Below, one piece after another: positions 19,596-28,244 of a DNA stretch of 64,000 nucleotides. This DNA is from Vibrio pelagius (GTDB taxonomy: Bacteria; Pseudomonadota; Gammaproteobacteria; Enterobacterales; Vibrionaceae). Within the stretch, counting starts at the first letter, position 1. Every line of letters begins with the position of its first letter. Below the pieces are notes generated by a model. The model made no database searches. It worked only from the letters and a program-made list of their open reading frames with translations, and was not told the origin of the DNA. Both the position numbers and the translations under genes were made by a program. Location: positions 372,001 through 436,000 of the forward strand of contig NZ_AP025503.1 of assembly GCF_024347575.1 (NCBI RefSeq), in the 5' to 3' direction.

Positions 19596-20978
19596 CTACA
19601 TATTCTCTTCAGCAAACTCTGCCAAACGGCTTCGTACAACGCCATTGAGGTGGATATTGGCGCTGCCTTCGAAGTCTTTGAAGCGTTCGACCATGTAGGT
19701 TAGACCAGAGGTCACTGGGGTTAGGTAGGAAGAGTCGATCTGCGCTAGGTTACCTGAGCAGACGATCTTGGTGCCCTCACCACAACGGGTGATGATGGTT
19801 TTTATCTGTGAAGCGGTGAGGTTCTGGCACTCATCAAGCAACACGAAGGCGTTCTGAATTGAGCGACCACGCATAAAGTTTATCGATTTAAACTGAATGT
19901 TGGCTTTGTCGCAGATGTACTTCATCGACCCTTCAGTGCAGTGATCATTTTTGTGCAGCGCCTCTAGGGTATCGGTGACCGCAGCAAGCCAAGGTAGCAT
20001 CTTCTCTTCTTCGGTGCCGGGTAAGAAACCAATCGATTCACCGATGTCAGGTGTGTTTCGGGTTACGATGATCTTATCGAACTGCTTACGTTCGATGGTT
20101 TGTTCGAGAGCAGCAGCCATAGCGAGCAATGTTTTACCGCTACCCGCAGCCCCAGTGAGAATCACTAGGTCGATATCTGGGTCGAGTAACGCATCAATTG
20201 CCATTCCTTGATAGATGTTTTTAGGGGTGATGTCCCACGCGCGGCGGTTCATTAAACGCTCGCGGCTCATGTCTTGTAGAGTGATGGTTTCCGGTTCTAT
20301 TTCAGCAACACGGGCGGCGAAGTCACTCTCTTCATCAATCACATATTGATTAATAAAGGTTGGCTCAAATGGGCTGCGTGCCAAGGTGTGATAGGTTTTT
20401 CCGCCGAGAGTTCGGCTATCAACGTTATCAATGCCGTCCCAAAATGCGCCCTCTATCGTTTGGAAGCCCTTGGTTAGATATTGGATGTCATCAATCAGTT
20501 GGTCGGTTTGATAGTCTTCAACAAAGCGTACACCGGCACCTTTGGCGCGCAGTCGCATGTTGATGTCCTTAGTGATCAGCACCACTTCACGCGGTGCGCG
20601 TTTGTTTTGGAGGTAGAGCACGGCATTAAGAATACGGTTGTCACCGGCTTTGTCGTCGGCGAATGCCTTGATGCTCTCTTGCAGCTCATAATCTGCAAGA
20701 ATGGAAATGCTGCCTGAGGCGCAGCTTAAGTCTTTGGAAAATGGGATACCTTCAGAGATTTGATCCGGGGTTGCGTCTCTGAATAGGTCTTCCAAGGCGC
20801 GAATAGCGATTCTTGCGTCGCGTGCGACATCTCTTTTGCTGTCTTTGATTCGGTCGAGTTCTTCAAGAACGGTCATCGGGATAACCACGTCGTGTTCTTG
20901 AAACGAAAAAATTGCGAAGGGTTCGTGAAGTAGAATGTTGGTGTCTAAAACAAATAGTTTCCGATTGGTCTCGCCCAT
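19596..20978 (-). CDS. PhoH2-type protein: PIN RNase domain fused to PhoH ATPase
   Basis: Protein of 460 residues. The N-terminal PIN domain (residues about 5-150) retains the acidic site (Asp12, Asp113, Asp138). The C-terminal PhoH/RecD-like ATPase has Walker A GAAGSGKT at 276-283 and a Walker B-like LLDECQN. In PhoH2 proteins studied in mycobacteria and bacilli the pair acts as an RNA helicase with sequence-specific RNase activity, sometimes within toxin-antitoxin pairs. The start ATG at 20978 follows AAGGAGAT. A poorly supported 83-codon frame overlaps its 5' end on the same strand. Function in vibrios is unknown to me. Confidence 0.92.
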   Translation of the reverse strand: MGETNRKLFVLDTNILLHEPFAIFSFQEHDVVIPMTVLEELDRIKDSKRDVARDARIAIRALEDLFRDATPDQISEGIPFSKDLSCASGSISILADYELQESIKAFADDKAGDNRILNAVLYLQNKRAPREVVLITKDINMRLRAKGAGVRFVEDYQTDQLIDDIQYLTKGFQTIEGAFWDGIDNVDSRTLGGKTYHTLARSPFEPTFINQYVIDEESDFAARVAEIEPETITLQDMSRERLMNRRAWDITPKNIYQGMAIDALLDPDIDLVILTGAAGSGKTLLAMAAALEQTIERKQFDKIIVTRNTPDIGESIGFLPGTEEEKMLPWLAAVTDTLEALHKNDHCTEGSMKYICDKANIQFKSINFMRGRSIQNAFVLLDECQNLTASQIKTIITRCGEGTKIVCSGNLAQIDSSYLTPVTSGLTYMVERFKDFEGSANIHLNGVVRSRLAEFAEENM

Positions 20979-21444
20979 AGCATCTCCTTGCCAGATACGG
21001 CTTCTTGTATCACAGATAAACGTGGATAAAGCCAGCTAGGATCACAGCCTAATGAGCATGTCAGTTCACAACCTAGCTCAACTTTAGCCAGAGGAATGTC
21101 ACCATATTGCCGATACTCTAAATATGGTTCATTCATGCAAAAACAGCAATCTTTGCCATCTAGAATAGCCATGCTTTTTTGACAGTTTGATTGCACAGAC
21201 GAAATCGGAAAAAAAGCATGAAATCATCACCTTTTGGCGTGACCTAAATCACAGCATCAAGTAAGATTAGCGACCTTTTTCTGCACCATATTCTCAATCG
21301 ATAGAATCTAATTCGCTTAATTGGAATGTGGCTGCAAACGAAGCATTTTTAGCTATATTTTTATTCTGGGAATTGCAAAGTCCCGATAAGAAATTGATGG
21401 CTTAAATGACCAAATTCCACAGATAAGATTGAGGTAGTCGATTC
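20979..21444. promoter_or_regulatory. Divergent phoH/rapA intergenic region
   Basis: 466 bases without a confident gene. They hold a good CRP-like site (21238-21253), an inverted repeat of about 10-11 bases (CATGC followed by T-run, and its complement, near 21170-21180 and 21210-21220), and an 83-codon minus-strand frame (20945-21196) with a GTG start and no ribosome site. Promoters for both flanking genes must be here, but I cannot place them well. Confidence 0.5.
21238..21253. promoter_or_regulatory. Candidate CRP-binding site between phoH and rapA
   Basis: CGTGA-N6-TCACA matches the CRP consensus half-sites TGTGA/TCACA in nine of ten bases. It is about 190 bases before rapA and 260 before phoH. 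Confidence 0.45.
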
Positions 21445-24354
21445 ATGACATTTGCTTTGGGGCAGCGCTGGATAAGCGATACGGAGAGCGATTTAGGTTT
21501 AGGTACCGTTGTAGCAATGGATGCTCGCACAGTGACACTCATGTTTGCCGCGTCAGAAGAGAATCGTGTTTATGCACGCACTGATGCTCCCGTAACCCGA
21601 GTAACGTTTAATGTTGGCGATGTTATTGAATGTCAGGAAGGCTGGTCACTGTCGGTTGAAGAAGTGATTGAAGAGCAAGGCCTGTTTACCTATCTAGGCA
21701 CTCGCCAAGACACGGAAGAGAGCGGCGTTTCTCTGCGTGAGATCTTCCTAAGTAACCAGATCCGTTTTAACAAACCTCAAGATAAGCTCTATGCTGGTCA
21801 AATTGATCGCATGGACAACTTTGTGTTGCGCTACCGTGCATTGAGCAACCAATATCAGCAACATAAGAGCCCTATGCGTGGCTTATGTGGCATGCGTGCA
21901 GGTCTAATCCCTCACCAACTATACATCGCTCATGAAGTCGGTCGTCGTCACGCACCGCGCGTTCTGCTCGCGGATGAAGTGGGCTTAGGTAAAACCATCG
22001 AAGCGGGTATGATCATCCATCAGCAGGTGCTTTCTGGCCGTGCTGAGCGTATCCTGATTGTGGTACCAGAAACACTGCAGCATCAATGGTTGGTCGAAAT
22101 GATGCGTCGTTTCAACCTGCATTTCTCGATCTTTGATGAAGAGCGCTGTATTGAAGCCTTCGCTGAATCGGACAATCCATTCGATACTCAGCAATATGTA
22201 TTGTGTTCACTCGACTTCCTGCGCAAGAGCCGTAAACGCTACGAGCAAGCTCTGGAAGGTGAGTGGGATCTATTGGTTGTCGATGAAGCGCACCACCTAG
22301 AGTGGAGCCAAGACAAACCAAGCCGCCAATACCAAGTGGTGGAAGGGTTAGCTGAGAATACTCCGGGTGTGCTGCTACTGACGGCGACGCCTGAACAACT
22401 GGGTCGTGAGAGTCACTTCGCTCGTCTGCGTCTGCTGGATCCTGATCGCTTCTATGACTACGACGCATTTGTCGAAGAAGAAGAGCAATACGCGCCGGTT
22501 GCAGATGCAGTAACGGCACTGTTCTCTGGTATCAAGCTAGAGAATAGCCAGAAAAACCAGATCACTGAGCTGCTTTCGGAACAGGACGTTGAACCTCTAT
22601 TCCGCGTTATCGAAGGCGACAGCCCAGAAGAAGAGCAGGCGATTGCGCGCCAAGAGCTGATTGATAACCTAATGGATCGTCACGGTACTGGCCGCGTTCT
22701 ATTTAGAAACACTCGTGCTGCGATTAAAGGCTTCCCCAAGCGTAACGTTCATCTACTGCCAATGGAGATCCCAAGTCAGTACACCACATCGATGCGTGTA
22801 TCGGGCATGATTGGTGGCAAGATGACACCAGAAGCGCGAGCGATGAAGATGCTCTACCCAGAAGAGATCTTCCAAGAGTTTGAAGGTGAAGAATCAAGCT
22901 GGTGGCAGTTCGATTCACGCGTAAACTGGTTGCTAGAGAAGATCCAAGAGAAGCGCAGCGAGAAGATCCTGGTGATCGCATCTCGTGCGAGCACAGCTCT
23001 GCAACTTGAGCAGGCATTGCGTGAGCGTGAAGGTATTCGTGCAACGGTATTCCACGAAGGGATGTCTATCCTAGAGCGTGACAAAGCGGCGGCATACTTT
23101 GCTCAAGAAGAGGGCGGTGCTCAGGTTCTGATCTGTAGTGAGATCGGCTCTGAAGGTCGTAACTTCCAGTTTGCAAACCAATTGGTGATGTTTGACTTAC
23201 CATTTAACCCAGATTTGCTTGAGCAGCGTATTGGCCGTCTTGATCGTATCGGTCAGCAGCGTGATATCGACATCCACGTTCCATACCTGAAAGGTACCTC
23301 ACAAGCAATTCTTGCACGTTGGTTTGACGAAGGCTTGAATGCGTTTGGTGAGACATGTCCAACAGGTCGCACCGTTTACGACAAGTACGCAGAAAATCTG
23401 ATTGAGATGCTGGCATCGGGCAACACTGAACAGTTAGATGAAGTGATTGAAGAGTCGGCGAAGCTCAACCAGAGCCTTAAAGCTGATCTTGAGAAAGGTC
23501 GTGACCGACTGCTTGAGATGCATTCAAACGGCGGTGAGAAAGCGGCTGAAATCGCTGAGAAAATTGCTTCTACTGATGGCGACACCAATTTGGTGACGTT
23601 TGCACTTAGCCTATTCGACACCATCGGTCTTAACCAAGATGACAAGGGTGAAAACGCACTGGTAGTCACACCGTCTGAGCACATGATGGTTCCAAGCTAC
23701 CCAGGCCTGCCATACGAAGGTGCTACGATCACCTTCGACCGTGATACAGCGCTTTCTCGTGAAGATATGAACTTCATTAGCTGGGAGCACCCGATGATTC
23801 AAGGTGGTATTGATCTGCTATTGAGTGAAGGCGTGGGTACTTCAGCTGTGTCACTGTTGAAGAACAAAGCCCTCCCTGTCGGTACCATTCTTCTAGAGTT
23901 GGTTTACCTTGTTGATGCGCAGGCGCCTAAGCGCAGCGGTATCAGCCAGTTCTTACCTAAGACACCGATTCGTCTGATGATGGATGGGCGTGGTAACGAT
24001 CTCTCTTCACAGGTGGAATTTGAAGGCTTTAACCGTCAATTGAGCCCTGTGAACCGCCATTTAGCAAGTAAGCTAGTGAACTCGGTGCAAGCGGATATCC
24101 ATAAGTTGATTGAAGCCGGTGAAGCGCAAGTGCTGCCTAAAGTGGAAGAAGTTCGAGAGCAAGCTCAGAAAGAGATGCAAGCGAACCTTAATGGCGAGCT
24201 AGAGCGTCTACAAGCACTGAAAGCGGTGAATCCAAACATTCGTGACGAAGAGTTACAAGTGATTGAGACACAAATTGAAGAGCTGACGGGCTACATTGCT
24301 AAAGCGCAAGTACAGCTTGATTCGCTGCGTTTGATTGTGGTTTCGCACAACTAA
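21445..24354 (+). CDS. rapA: RNA polymerase-recycling ATPase RapA (HepA)
   Basis: SWI2/SNF2-family ATPase of 969 residues, the expected length for RapA. It binds RNA polymerase and helps release it from post-termination complexes. Two N-terminal Tudor-like domains (residues about 1-110) precede the helicase core: Walker [10 protein letters not shown] at 176-184, DEAH at 280-283, and motif VI around [11 protein letters not shown]. The C-terminal RapA-specific region is complete. rluA lies nearby downstream, as it does in E. coli, here with one transporter gene between them on the other strand. Confidence 0.97.
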   Translation: MTFALGQRWISDTESDLGLGTVVAMDARTVTLMFAASEENRVYARTDAPVTRVTFNVGDVIECQEGWSLSVEEVIEEQGLFTYLGTRQDTEESGVSLREIFLSNQIRFNKPQDKLYAGQIDRMDNFVLRYRALSNQYQQHKSPMRGLCGMRAGLIPHQLYIAHEVGRRHAPRVLLADEVGLGKTIEAGMIIHQQVLSGRAERILIVVPETLQHQWLVEMMRRFNLHFSIFDEERCIEAFAESDNPFDTQQYVLCSLDFLRKSRKRYEQALEGEWDLLVVDEAHHLEWSQDKPSRQYQVVEGLAENTPGVLLLTATPEQLGRESHFARLRLLDPDRFYDYDAFVEEEEQYAPVADAVTALFSGIKLENSQKNQITELLSEQDVEPLFRVIEGDSPEEEQAIARQELIDNLMDRHGTGRVLFRNTRAAIKGFPKRNVHLLPMEIPSQYTTSMRVSGMIGGKMTPEARAMKMLYPEEIFQEFEGEESSWWQFDSRVNWLLEKIQEKRSEKILVIASRASTALQLEQALREREGIRATVFHEGMSILERDKAAAYFAQEEGGAQVLICSEIGSEGRNFQFANQLVMFDLPFNPDLLEQRIGRLDRIGQQRDIDIHVPYLKGTSQAILARWFDEGLNAFGETCPTGRTVYDKYAENLIEMLASGNTEQLDEVIEESAKLNQSLKADLEKGRDRLLEMHSNGGEKAAEIAEKIASTDGDTNLVTFALSLFDTIGLNQDDKGENALVVTPSEHMMVPSYPGLPYEGATITFDRDTALSREDMNFISWEHPMIQGGIDLLLSEGVGTSAVSLLKNKALPVGTILLELVYLVDAQAPKRSGISQFLPKTPIRLMMDGRGNDLSSQVEFEGFNRQLSPVNRHLASKLVNSVQADIHKLIEAGEAQVLPKVEEVREQAQKEMQANLNGELERLQALKAVNPNIRDEELQVIETQIEELTGYIAKAQVQLDSLRLIVVSHN

Positions 24355-24398
24355 TTTGAGTGACGCTACAGGACTAGTTCTTAGCTGGTAAATACCCC

Positions 24399-24426
24399 AA
24401 AGGCCTTCACGATGAAGGCCTTTTTT
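24399..24426 (+). terminator. Terminator after rapA
   Basis: Eleven-base stem AAAGGCCTTCA/TGAAGGCCTTT with a 3-base loop and a T-run, 45 bases after the rapA stop. It also lies just beyond the convergent transporter gene. Confidence 0.9.
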
Positions 24427-24455
24427 AGATTTGTTTAAAAGCGTTATTTAGAGTG

Positions 24456-25727
24456 TCACATGAACCACTTCCACCAGACAAATAGAGCAAGGAAGCCGAA
24501 TAAGTAAATCAAACCGACAATTGATAGCAGTTTCAGTTTTGACCCTAGATCTAAGGCTTTAGGCAGCTCTGCTTTGCTCACCAAAATGTAGTTAAGTAGA
24601 GCAAAGAATGGTGTGGTAGCAAACGCCAACACCATCGCAAAGTTTAGCATCGGCATTAGAGCGGACGTGAAGAACATGACAATAGCGATCGCAGCTATAG
24701 AGACGACAATGATCCAGCCTTGTAACATTTTAGGGCTGTCCGCTTTATTGGTGAGCAGTCGTTGTGACTCGGCCAAGACTCGTGAATAACCGTCGATCAC
24801 TGTAATGGTACTGCCGAAGATACAAAAGAAAGCGATAATGGCGATCAGAGGGCGTGACCATTCTCCAATGGTTGAAGCATAGATACCAACTAATTGATGG
24901 GTAAAACCAACACCAGAACCTGAGAGTTCAACCCCCGAACCATGCAGTACTAGTGCGCCAAGTGCAACGAAGACTAAAGCCAGTAGTGCCGTACCAATGT
25001 AACCTACATTAAAGTCAAACAGAGCGGATTGCGCGGTTACGTCATGCTTGGTTTTTTGGCTCTTAAGCCACATCGAGGTGATGCTGGAGATCTCAATTGG
25101 GGCTGGCATCCAACCCATGGTTACCACAATGAATCCAATCGCAGCCAGAGACCACGGTGAAGGTGGCTCAAAGGTCGCTGCTGGTTCGATGGGTGAACCA
25201 AACGCAATCGCCACCGCAGCCAAAGTGGTAATGGTTAATACAGCCATGATCGTTTTTGAGAGCATATCTAGAGCACGATAATGTCCTGCAAACAGAATGA
25301 TCAAACAGGTCGCAAGCACAATGATTGATAGCGTGCTAGTGGCGAGCTCGAAAGGAATAAAGTAACTGAGTAGGCTCGCGCTGAACAATAACAATGCAGC
25401 GGTATTCACGACCGCAGAGATCGCACTAAGCACCGTGAAGACGAGTAAGTAAGGACGCCCAAGGTTAGAGTAGCCTTCGACTAGGCTCTGCCCAGTACCT
25501 AAGGTGTACTGGATGCCAGCTCGGAAAAATGGGTATTTAAAAAGGTTGACCAGAACGATCAGCGCGGCCAATTGCCAGCCATACATAGCCCCTGCTTTTG
25601 TGGATGCGACTAGGTGAGAGCCACCAACGGCAGCAGCTGCCATCATTATCCCTGGACCGAGTGATTTCAGTAATCCAGATAGCGGCGTTGGTTGAGTGGG
25701 GTGAGGGGCGGTGACCGTGTTTTCCAT
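24456..25727 (-). CDS. NRAMP-family membrane transporter with atypical substrate motif
   Basis: Protein of 423 residues with about 11 hydrophobic segments. The overall pattern (SLGPGIMMAAAAVGGSH, then conserved TM2-TM3 and a TM6 with GWMP) matches the NRAMP (SLC11) fold. However, the TM1 metal motif DPGN of Mn/Fe transporters is replaced by GGSH at residues 35-38, and the TM6 MPH motif reads MPAP at 207-210. Both key metal ligands are therefore missing, and manganese or iron transport should not be assumed. The substrate is unknown. It is a single gene between rapA and rluA, with a TTGACA-type promoter region. The start ATG at 25727 follows AAGGATGTATTA. Confidence 0.8.
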   Translation of the reverse strand: MENTVTAPHPTQPTPLSGLLKSLGPGIMMAAAAVGGSHLVASTKAGAMYGWQLAALIVLVNLFKYPFFRAGIQYTLGTGQSLVEGYSNLGRPYLLVFTVLSAISAVVNTAALLLFSASLLSYFIPFELATSTLSIIVLATCLIILFAGHYRALDMLSKTIMAVLTITTLAAVAIAFGSPIEPAATFEPPSPWSLAAIGFIVVTMGWMPAPIEISSITSMWLKSQKTKHDVTAQSALFDFNVGYIGTALLALVFVALGALVLHGSGVELSGSGVGFTHQLVGIYASTIGEWSRPLIAIIAFFCIFGSTITVIDGYSRVLAESQRLLTNKADSPKMLQGWIIVVSIAAIAIVMFFTSALMPMLNFAMVLAFATTPFFALLNYILVSKAELPKALDLGSKLKLLSIVGLIYLFGFLALFVWWKWFM

Positions 25728-25769
25728 TAATACATCCTTGGGTTTTTCTTGTTAAGCTCCTGTTTCCTT

Positions 25770-25798
25770 ATCAATAACATGTTTAAAATTACTGTCAA
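25770..25798 (-). promoter_or_regulatory. Candidate promoter of the NRAMP-like gene
   Basis: On the minus strand a perfect -35 TTGACA (25798-25793) is followed at 17 bases by ATTGAT (25775-25770), a weak -10. It overlaps the first of two TGT-N12-ACA-like boxes. Confidence 0.4.
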
Positions 25799-25847
25799 TT
25801 AAAATGTACGATATTGGCTTTTATTTGTAATTATAAATGTACATTTT
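25793..25847. promoter_or_regulatory. Paired palindromic boxes upstream of the NRAMP-like gene
   Basis: Inverted 9-base arms AAAATGTAC (25801-25809) and GTACATTTT (25839-25847). Inside lie two 18-base boxes, 25793-25810 and 25826-25843, which resemble the TyrR consensus TGTAAA-N6-TTTACA (about 9 and 10 of 12). Their centres are 33 bases apart. Probable operator region; the regulator is not certain. Confidence 0.35.
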
Positions 25848-25892
25848 GGTTTGCTTTTATTTTTGAGAAATCTATGAGACGAAAAAAATATC

Positions 25893-26627
25893 ATGGCATT
25901 AGTTAAATACACGCCTCCGACCGATCCTTGGATTGAAGTTGTGTTTGAAGATGAAGATATCTTAGTGGTCAACAAACCATCAGGATTACTGTCGGTTCCT
26001 GGTCGAGAGCCACAGCACTATGACAGTATGTGGAGCCGAGTTGTAGAGGCTTTCCCACAGGCGCAAGCCGTGCATCGCTTGGACATGTCGACCTCAGGTC
26101 TGATGCTGTTTGCGAAACATAAACAGGCTGAGCGCCATTTAAAGAAGCAATTTCAGTATCGATTAACTCATAAACTTTACTACGCTCGAGTATGGGGTGA
26201 CGTGGAGCGGGCTGAAGGGGAGGTTGATCTGCCTTTGATTTGTGATTGGCCAAATAGACCTCGACAGAAAGTGTGTTTTGAACAGGGAAAGCCTGCCCAG
26301 ACTCGCTACCAAGTTGCGCAGCGTGAGGAGCATACAACTCTGTTACGTTTGCTTCCGATTACAGGGCGTTCTCATCAGTTGCGTGTTCATACCATGGCAC
26401 TGGGTCATCCGATGGTGGGAGACGAGTTTTACTCAACGGAGCCAGCACTCAGTTATTCTCAACGATTAGAGCTTCATGCATCTGAACTCAGTTTTTATCA
26501 TCCTGCGACTGACCAGTTATTTACCGCGTTTGTCCCGTGTGACTTTTACCCAGAAGCCAAGCCGCAGATCGCTCAACATTTTGATATTGAGCAGGAACTA
26601 CCAGACTACAAAAGGCTGAAAGGTTAG
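25893..26627 (+). CDS. rluA: RluA-family pseudouridine synthase
   Basis: Protein of 244 residues with the RluA signature HRLDMSTSGL; the catalytic aspartate is Asp64. The NKPSGLLSVPG motif near residues 27-37 and the C-terminal ITGRSHQLRVH motif are intact, and there is no N-terminal S4 domain. This fits RluA, which modifies U746 of 23S rRNA and U32 of some tRNAs. Its neighbourhood to rapA, as in E. coli, supports this. The ribosome site before the ATG is weak. The hydroxyacid dehydrogenase gene follows after 38 bases. Confidence 0.9.
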   Translation: MALVKYTPPTDPWIEVVFEDEDILVVNKPSGLLSVPGREPQHYDSMWSRVVEAFPQAQAVHRLDMSTSGLMLFAKHKQAERHLKKQFQYRLTHKLYYARVWGDVERAEGEVDLPLICDWPNRPRQKVCFEQGKPAQTRYQVAQREEHTTLLRLLPITGRSHQLRVHTMALGHPMVGDEFYSTEPALSYSQRLELHASELSFYHPATDQLFTAFVPCDFYPEAKPQIAQHFDIEQELPDYKRLKG

Positions 26628-26665
26628 AATGGACTGATAGACGAATGTTGAAACAAGGAAGAATA

Positions 26666-27628
26666 ATGAGCAAGCCTAAGGTGGTGTTCCTCGATAGGGC
26701 AACCATTCCATCCCAGATCTCTTTGAAAGCGTTGAGTTTTGAACATGAGTGGGTGGAGTATGACTTCACTCAACCGAACCAAGTCGCTGAGCGAATAGCT
26801 GACGCAGAGATTGTTATCACGAATAAAGTGGTGCTGAATGCTTCCAACTTATCATCCGCCGCTAAACTGCGTTTTATTGCTGTCTCTGCTACTGGCGTAA
26901 ACAACATTGACCTGGAGTACTGTCAAGGTAATGGAATCTCAGTCAGTAACATTCAGGGATACGCGACTCAGTCCGTTCCCGAACATGTGATTGCAATGCT
27001 GTTCGCTTTAAAGCGTAACCTTAAGGGCTACCACCAAGATATCGAGCGTGATGTATGGCAACGTGATAAACAGTTCTGCTTTTTCACGCACCCAATTCAA
27101 GATATTGCTGGCAGCACCTTAGGTATCTTGGGGAGTGGCAGTTTAGGCCAAGCGACTGCAGTTCTGGCCAAAGCGATTGGAATGCAGGTGGTGTTTGCTG
27201 AACGCAAGGGAGCGAGCACTTGCCGCGAGGGTTACACGTCCTTTGAAGAGGTACTTAAAACCGCGGATGCAATCAGCTTACACTGCCCGTTAACGGCTCA
27301 GACAGAGAATGTAATCTCTAGCGAAGAGTTTCAGATGATGAAACCAAATTGTGTGCTGGTCAATGCAGGACGCGGTGGACTGGTGGATGAAGTCGCGTTA
27401 GTTGAAGCGCTGCGCAGTGGCGAGATTGCAGGGGCGGGTGTTGACGTATTCACGGCTGAGCCGGCAGATAAGTCTAACCCTCTTTTAGCAAACAGTGACT
27501 TACCTAATCTTATTTTGACACCTCATGTGGCGTGGGGCAGCGATAGTGCGATACAGAAGCTGGCGGATATTCTAATGGATAACATTGACGCGTTTGCAGC
27601 AGGGGTCGCTCAAAATCTAGTGACGTAG
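26666..27628 (+). CDS. D-2-hydroxyacid dehydrogenase (hydroxypyruvate/glycerate type)
   Basis: NAD-dependent dehydrogenase of 320 residues from the ATG at 26666 (AAGGAAG precedes it; an in-frame ATG at 26645 lacks a site). The Rossmann motif GILGSGSLG is at 153-161, and the catalytic Arg236, Glu265 and His287 are in place. It would interconvert a 2-keto acid and a D-2-hydroxy acid. Sequence pattern (SATGVNNID, VPEHVIAMLFALKRNL) is closest to glycerate dehydrogenase/hydroxypyruvate reductase as I know the family, but the substrate cannot be read from the sequence. Likely cotranscribed with rluA. Confidence 0.88.
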   Translation: MSKPKVVFLDRATIPSQISLKALSFEHEWVEYDFTQPNQVAERIADAEIVITNKVVLNASNLSSAAKLRFIAVSATGVNNIDLEYCQGNGISVSNIQGYATQSVPEHVIAMLFALKRNLKGYHQDIERDVWQRDKQFCFFTHPIQDIAGSTLGILGSGSLGQATAVLAKAIGMQVVFAERKGASTCREGYTSFEEVLKTADAISLHCPLTAQTENVISSEEFQMMKPNCVLVNAGRGGLVDEVALVEALRSGEIAGAGVDVFTAEPADKSNPLLANSDLPNLILTPHVAWGSDSAIQKLADILMDNIDAFAAGVAQNLVT

Positions 27629-27652
27629 TCTTTGGTTGAATTCCTCCAATAA

Positions 27653-27680
27653 AAAAGGTTGGCATAGAAGCCAACCTTTT
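27653..27680. terminator. Bidirectional terminator between the dehydrogenase and usp genes
   Basis: Eleven-base stem AAAAGGTTGGC/GCCAACCTTTT with a 6-base loop; A- and T-runs on both sides suit both converging transcripts. Confidence 0.88.
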
Positions 27681-27701
27681 GTGCTTGAGAACGGAATAAA
27701 C

Positions 27702-28139
27702 TTAGCCTTGTGGCTTCACCACCAAAACATTGATTGGTGAGTTCTGTACCACTTTGCTTGCTACAGAGCCTAGAACCACTTTATCAATCTTAGAGCGCTT
27801 ATGGCTTGGCATAACGATAAGGTCTGCGCCTAGCTTCTCTGCGTGGTCTAAAATGGTCGAGTAGGTTTTACCTTCAGCCACATGTACTTTGTAGATCACT
27901 TCGTCATCGATGTATTTATCTGCAAACTCTTGAAGCTGACGCTTTACGTCTTGCTTCATTTGGTTTGCTGCATCTTTCGGGAAGTAAGATGCAACCATAG
28001 ACATGTGAATACCTGGCAGAACGTTCAAAAGGTGAATCTCTGCGTTGCTATGTTTAGCGTGCCATACTGCAAGTTCAACGGCTTTGTCTGAAAAGCCTTT
28101 GTCATTAAGATCAACTGGAACAAGGATTTGTCTGTACAT
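27702..28139 (-). CDS. UspA-family universal stress protein linked to TRAP transporter
   Basis: Single Usp domain of 145 residues beginning MYRQILVPVDL. It carries the ATP-binding type of C-terminal motif (PSHKRSK followed by LGSVASKVV and NVLVV). It is the last gene of the TAXI-TRAP operon, 105 bases after the permease. The ectoine TRAP system of Halomonas has a similarly placed Usp, TeaD, which binds ATP and modulates uptake, so a regulatory role on this transporter is plausible. That link is inference from context. The start ATG is supported by AAAGAGAC upstream. Confidence 0.88.
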   Translation of the reverse strand: MYRQILVPVDLNDKGFSDKAVELAVWHAKHSNAEIHLLNVLPGIHMSMVASYFPKDAANQMKQDVKRQLQEFADKYIDDEVIYKVHVAEGKTYSTILDHAEKLGADLIVMPSHKRSKIDKVVLGSVASKVVQNSPINVLVVKPQG

Positions 28140-28244
28140 GTTTTTGTCTCTTTAGTTTAGCGGCGCTGAGCGAGTCTAGCACCGTACTATCCTTTCCGTG
28201 TAATACAGAAGTGAAAGCGTTTGGAATACTCTCACTTCCCATCG

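Noticed and set aside
22112..22519. 135-codon minus-strand frame inside rapA
   Set aside because: Antisense to conserved helicase motifs; no recognisable domain or ribosome site.
24456..25727. Simple call as Mn/Fe transporter MntH
   Set aside because: The DPGN and MPH metal-binding motifs are absent, so the specific name would be misleading.
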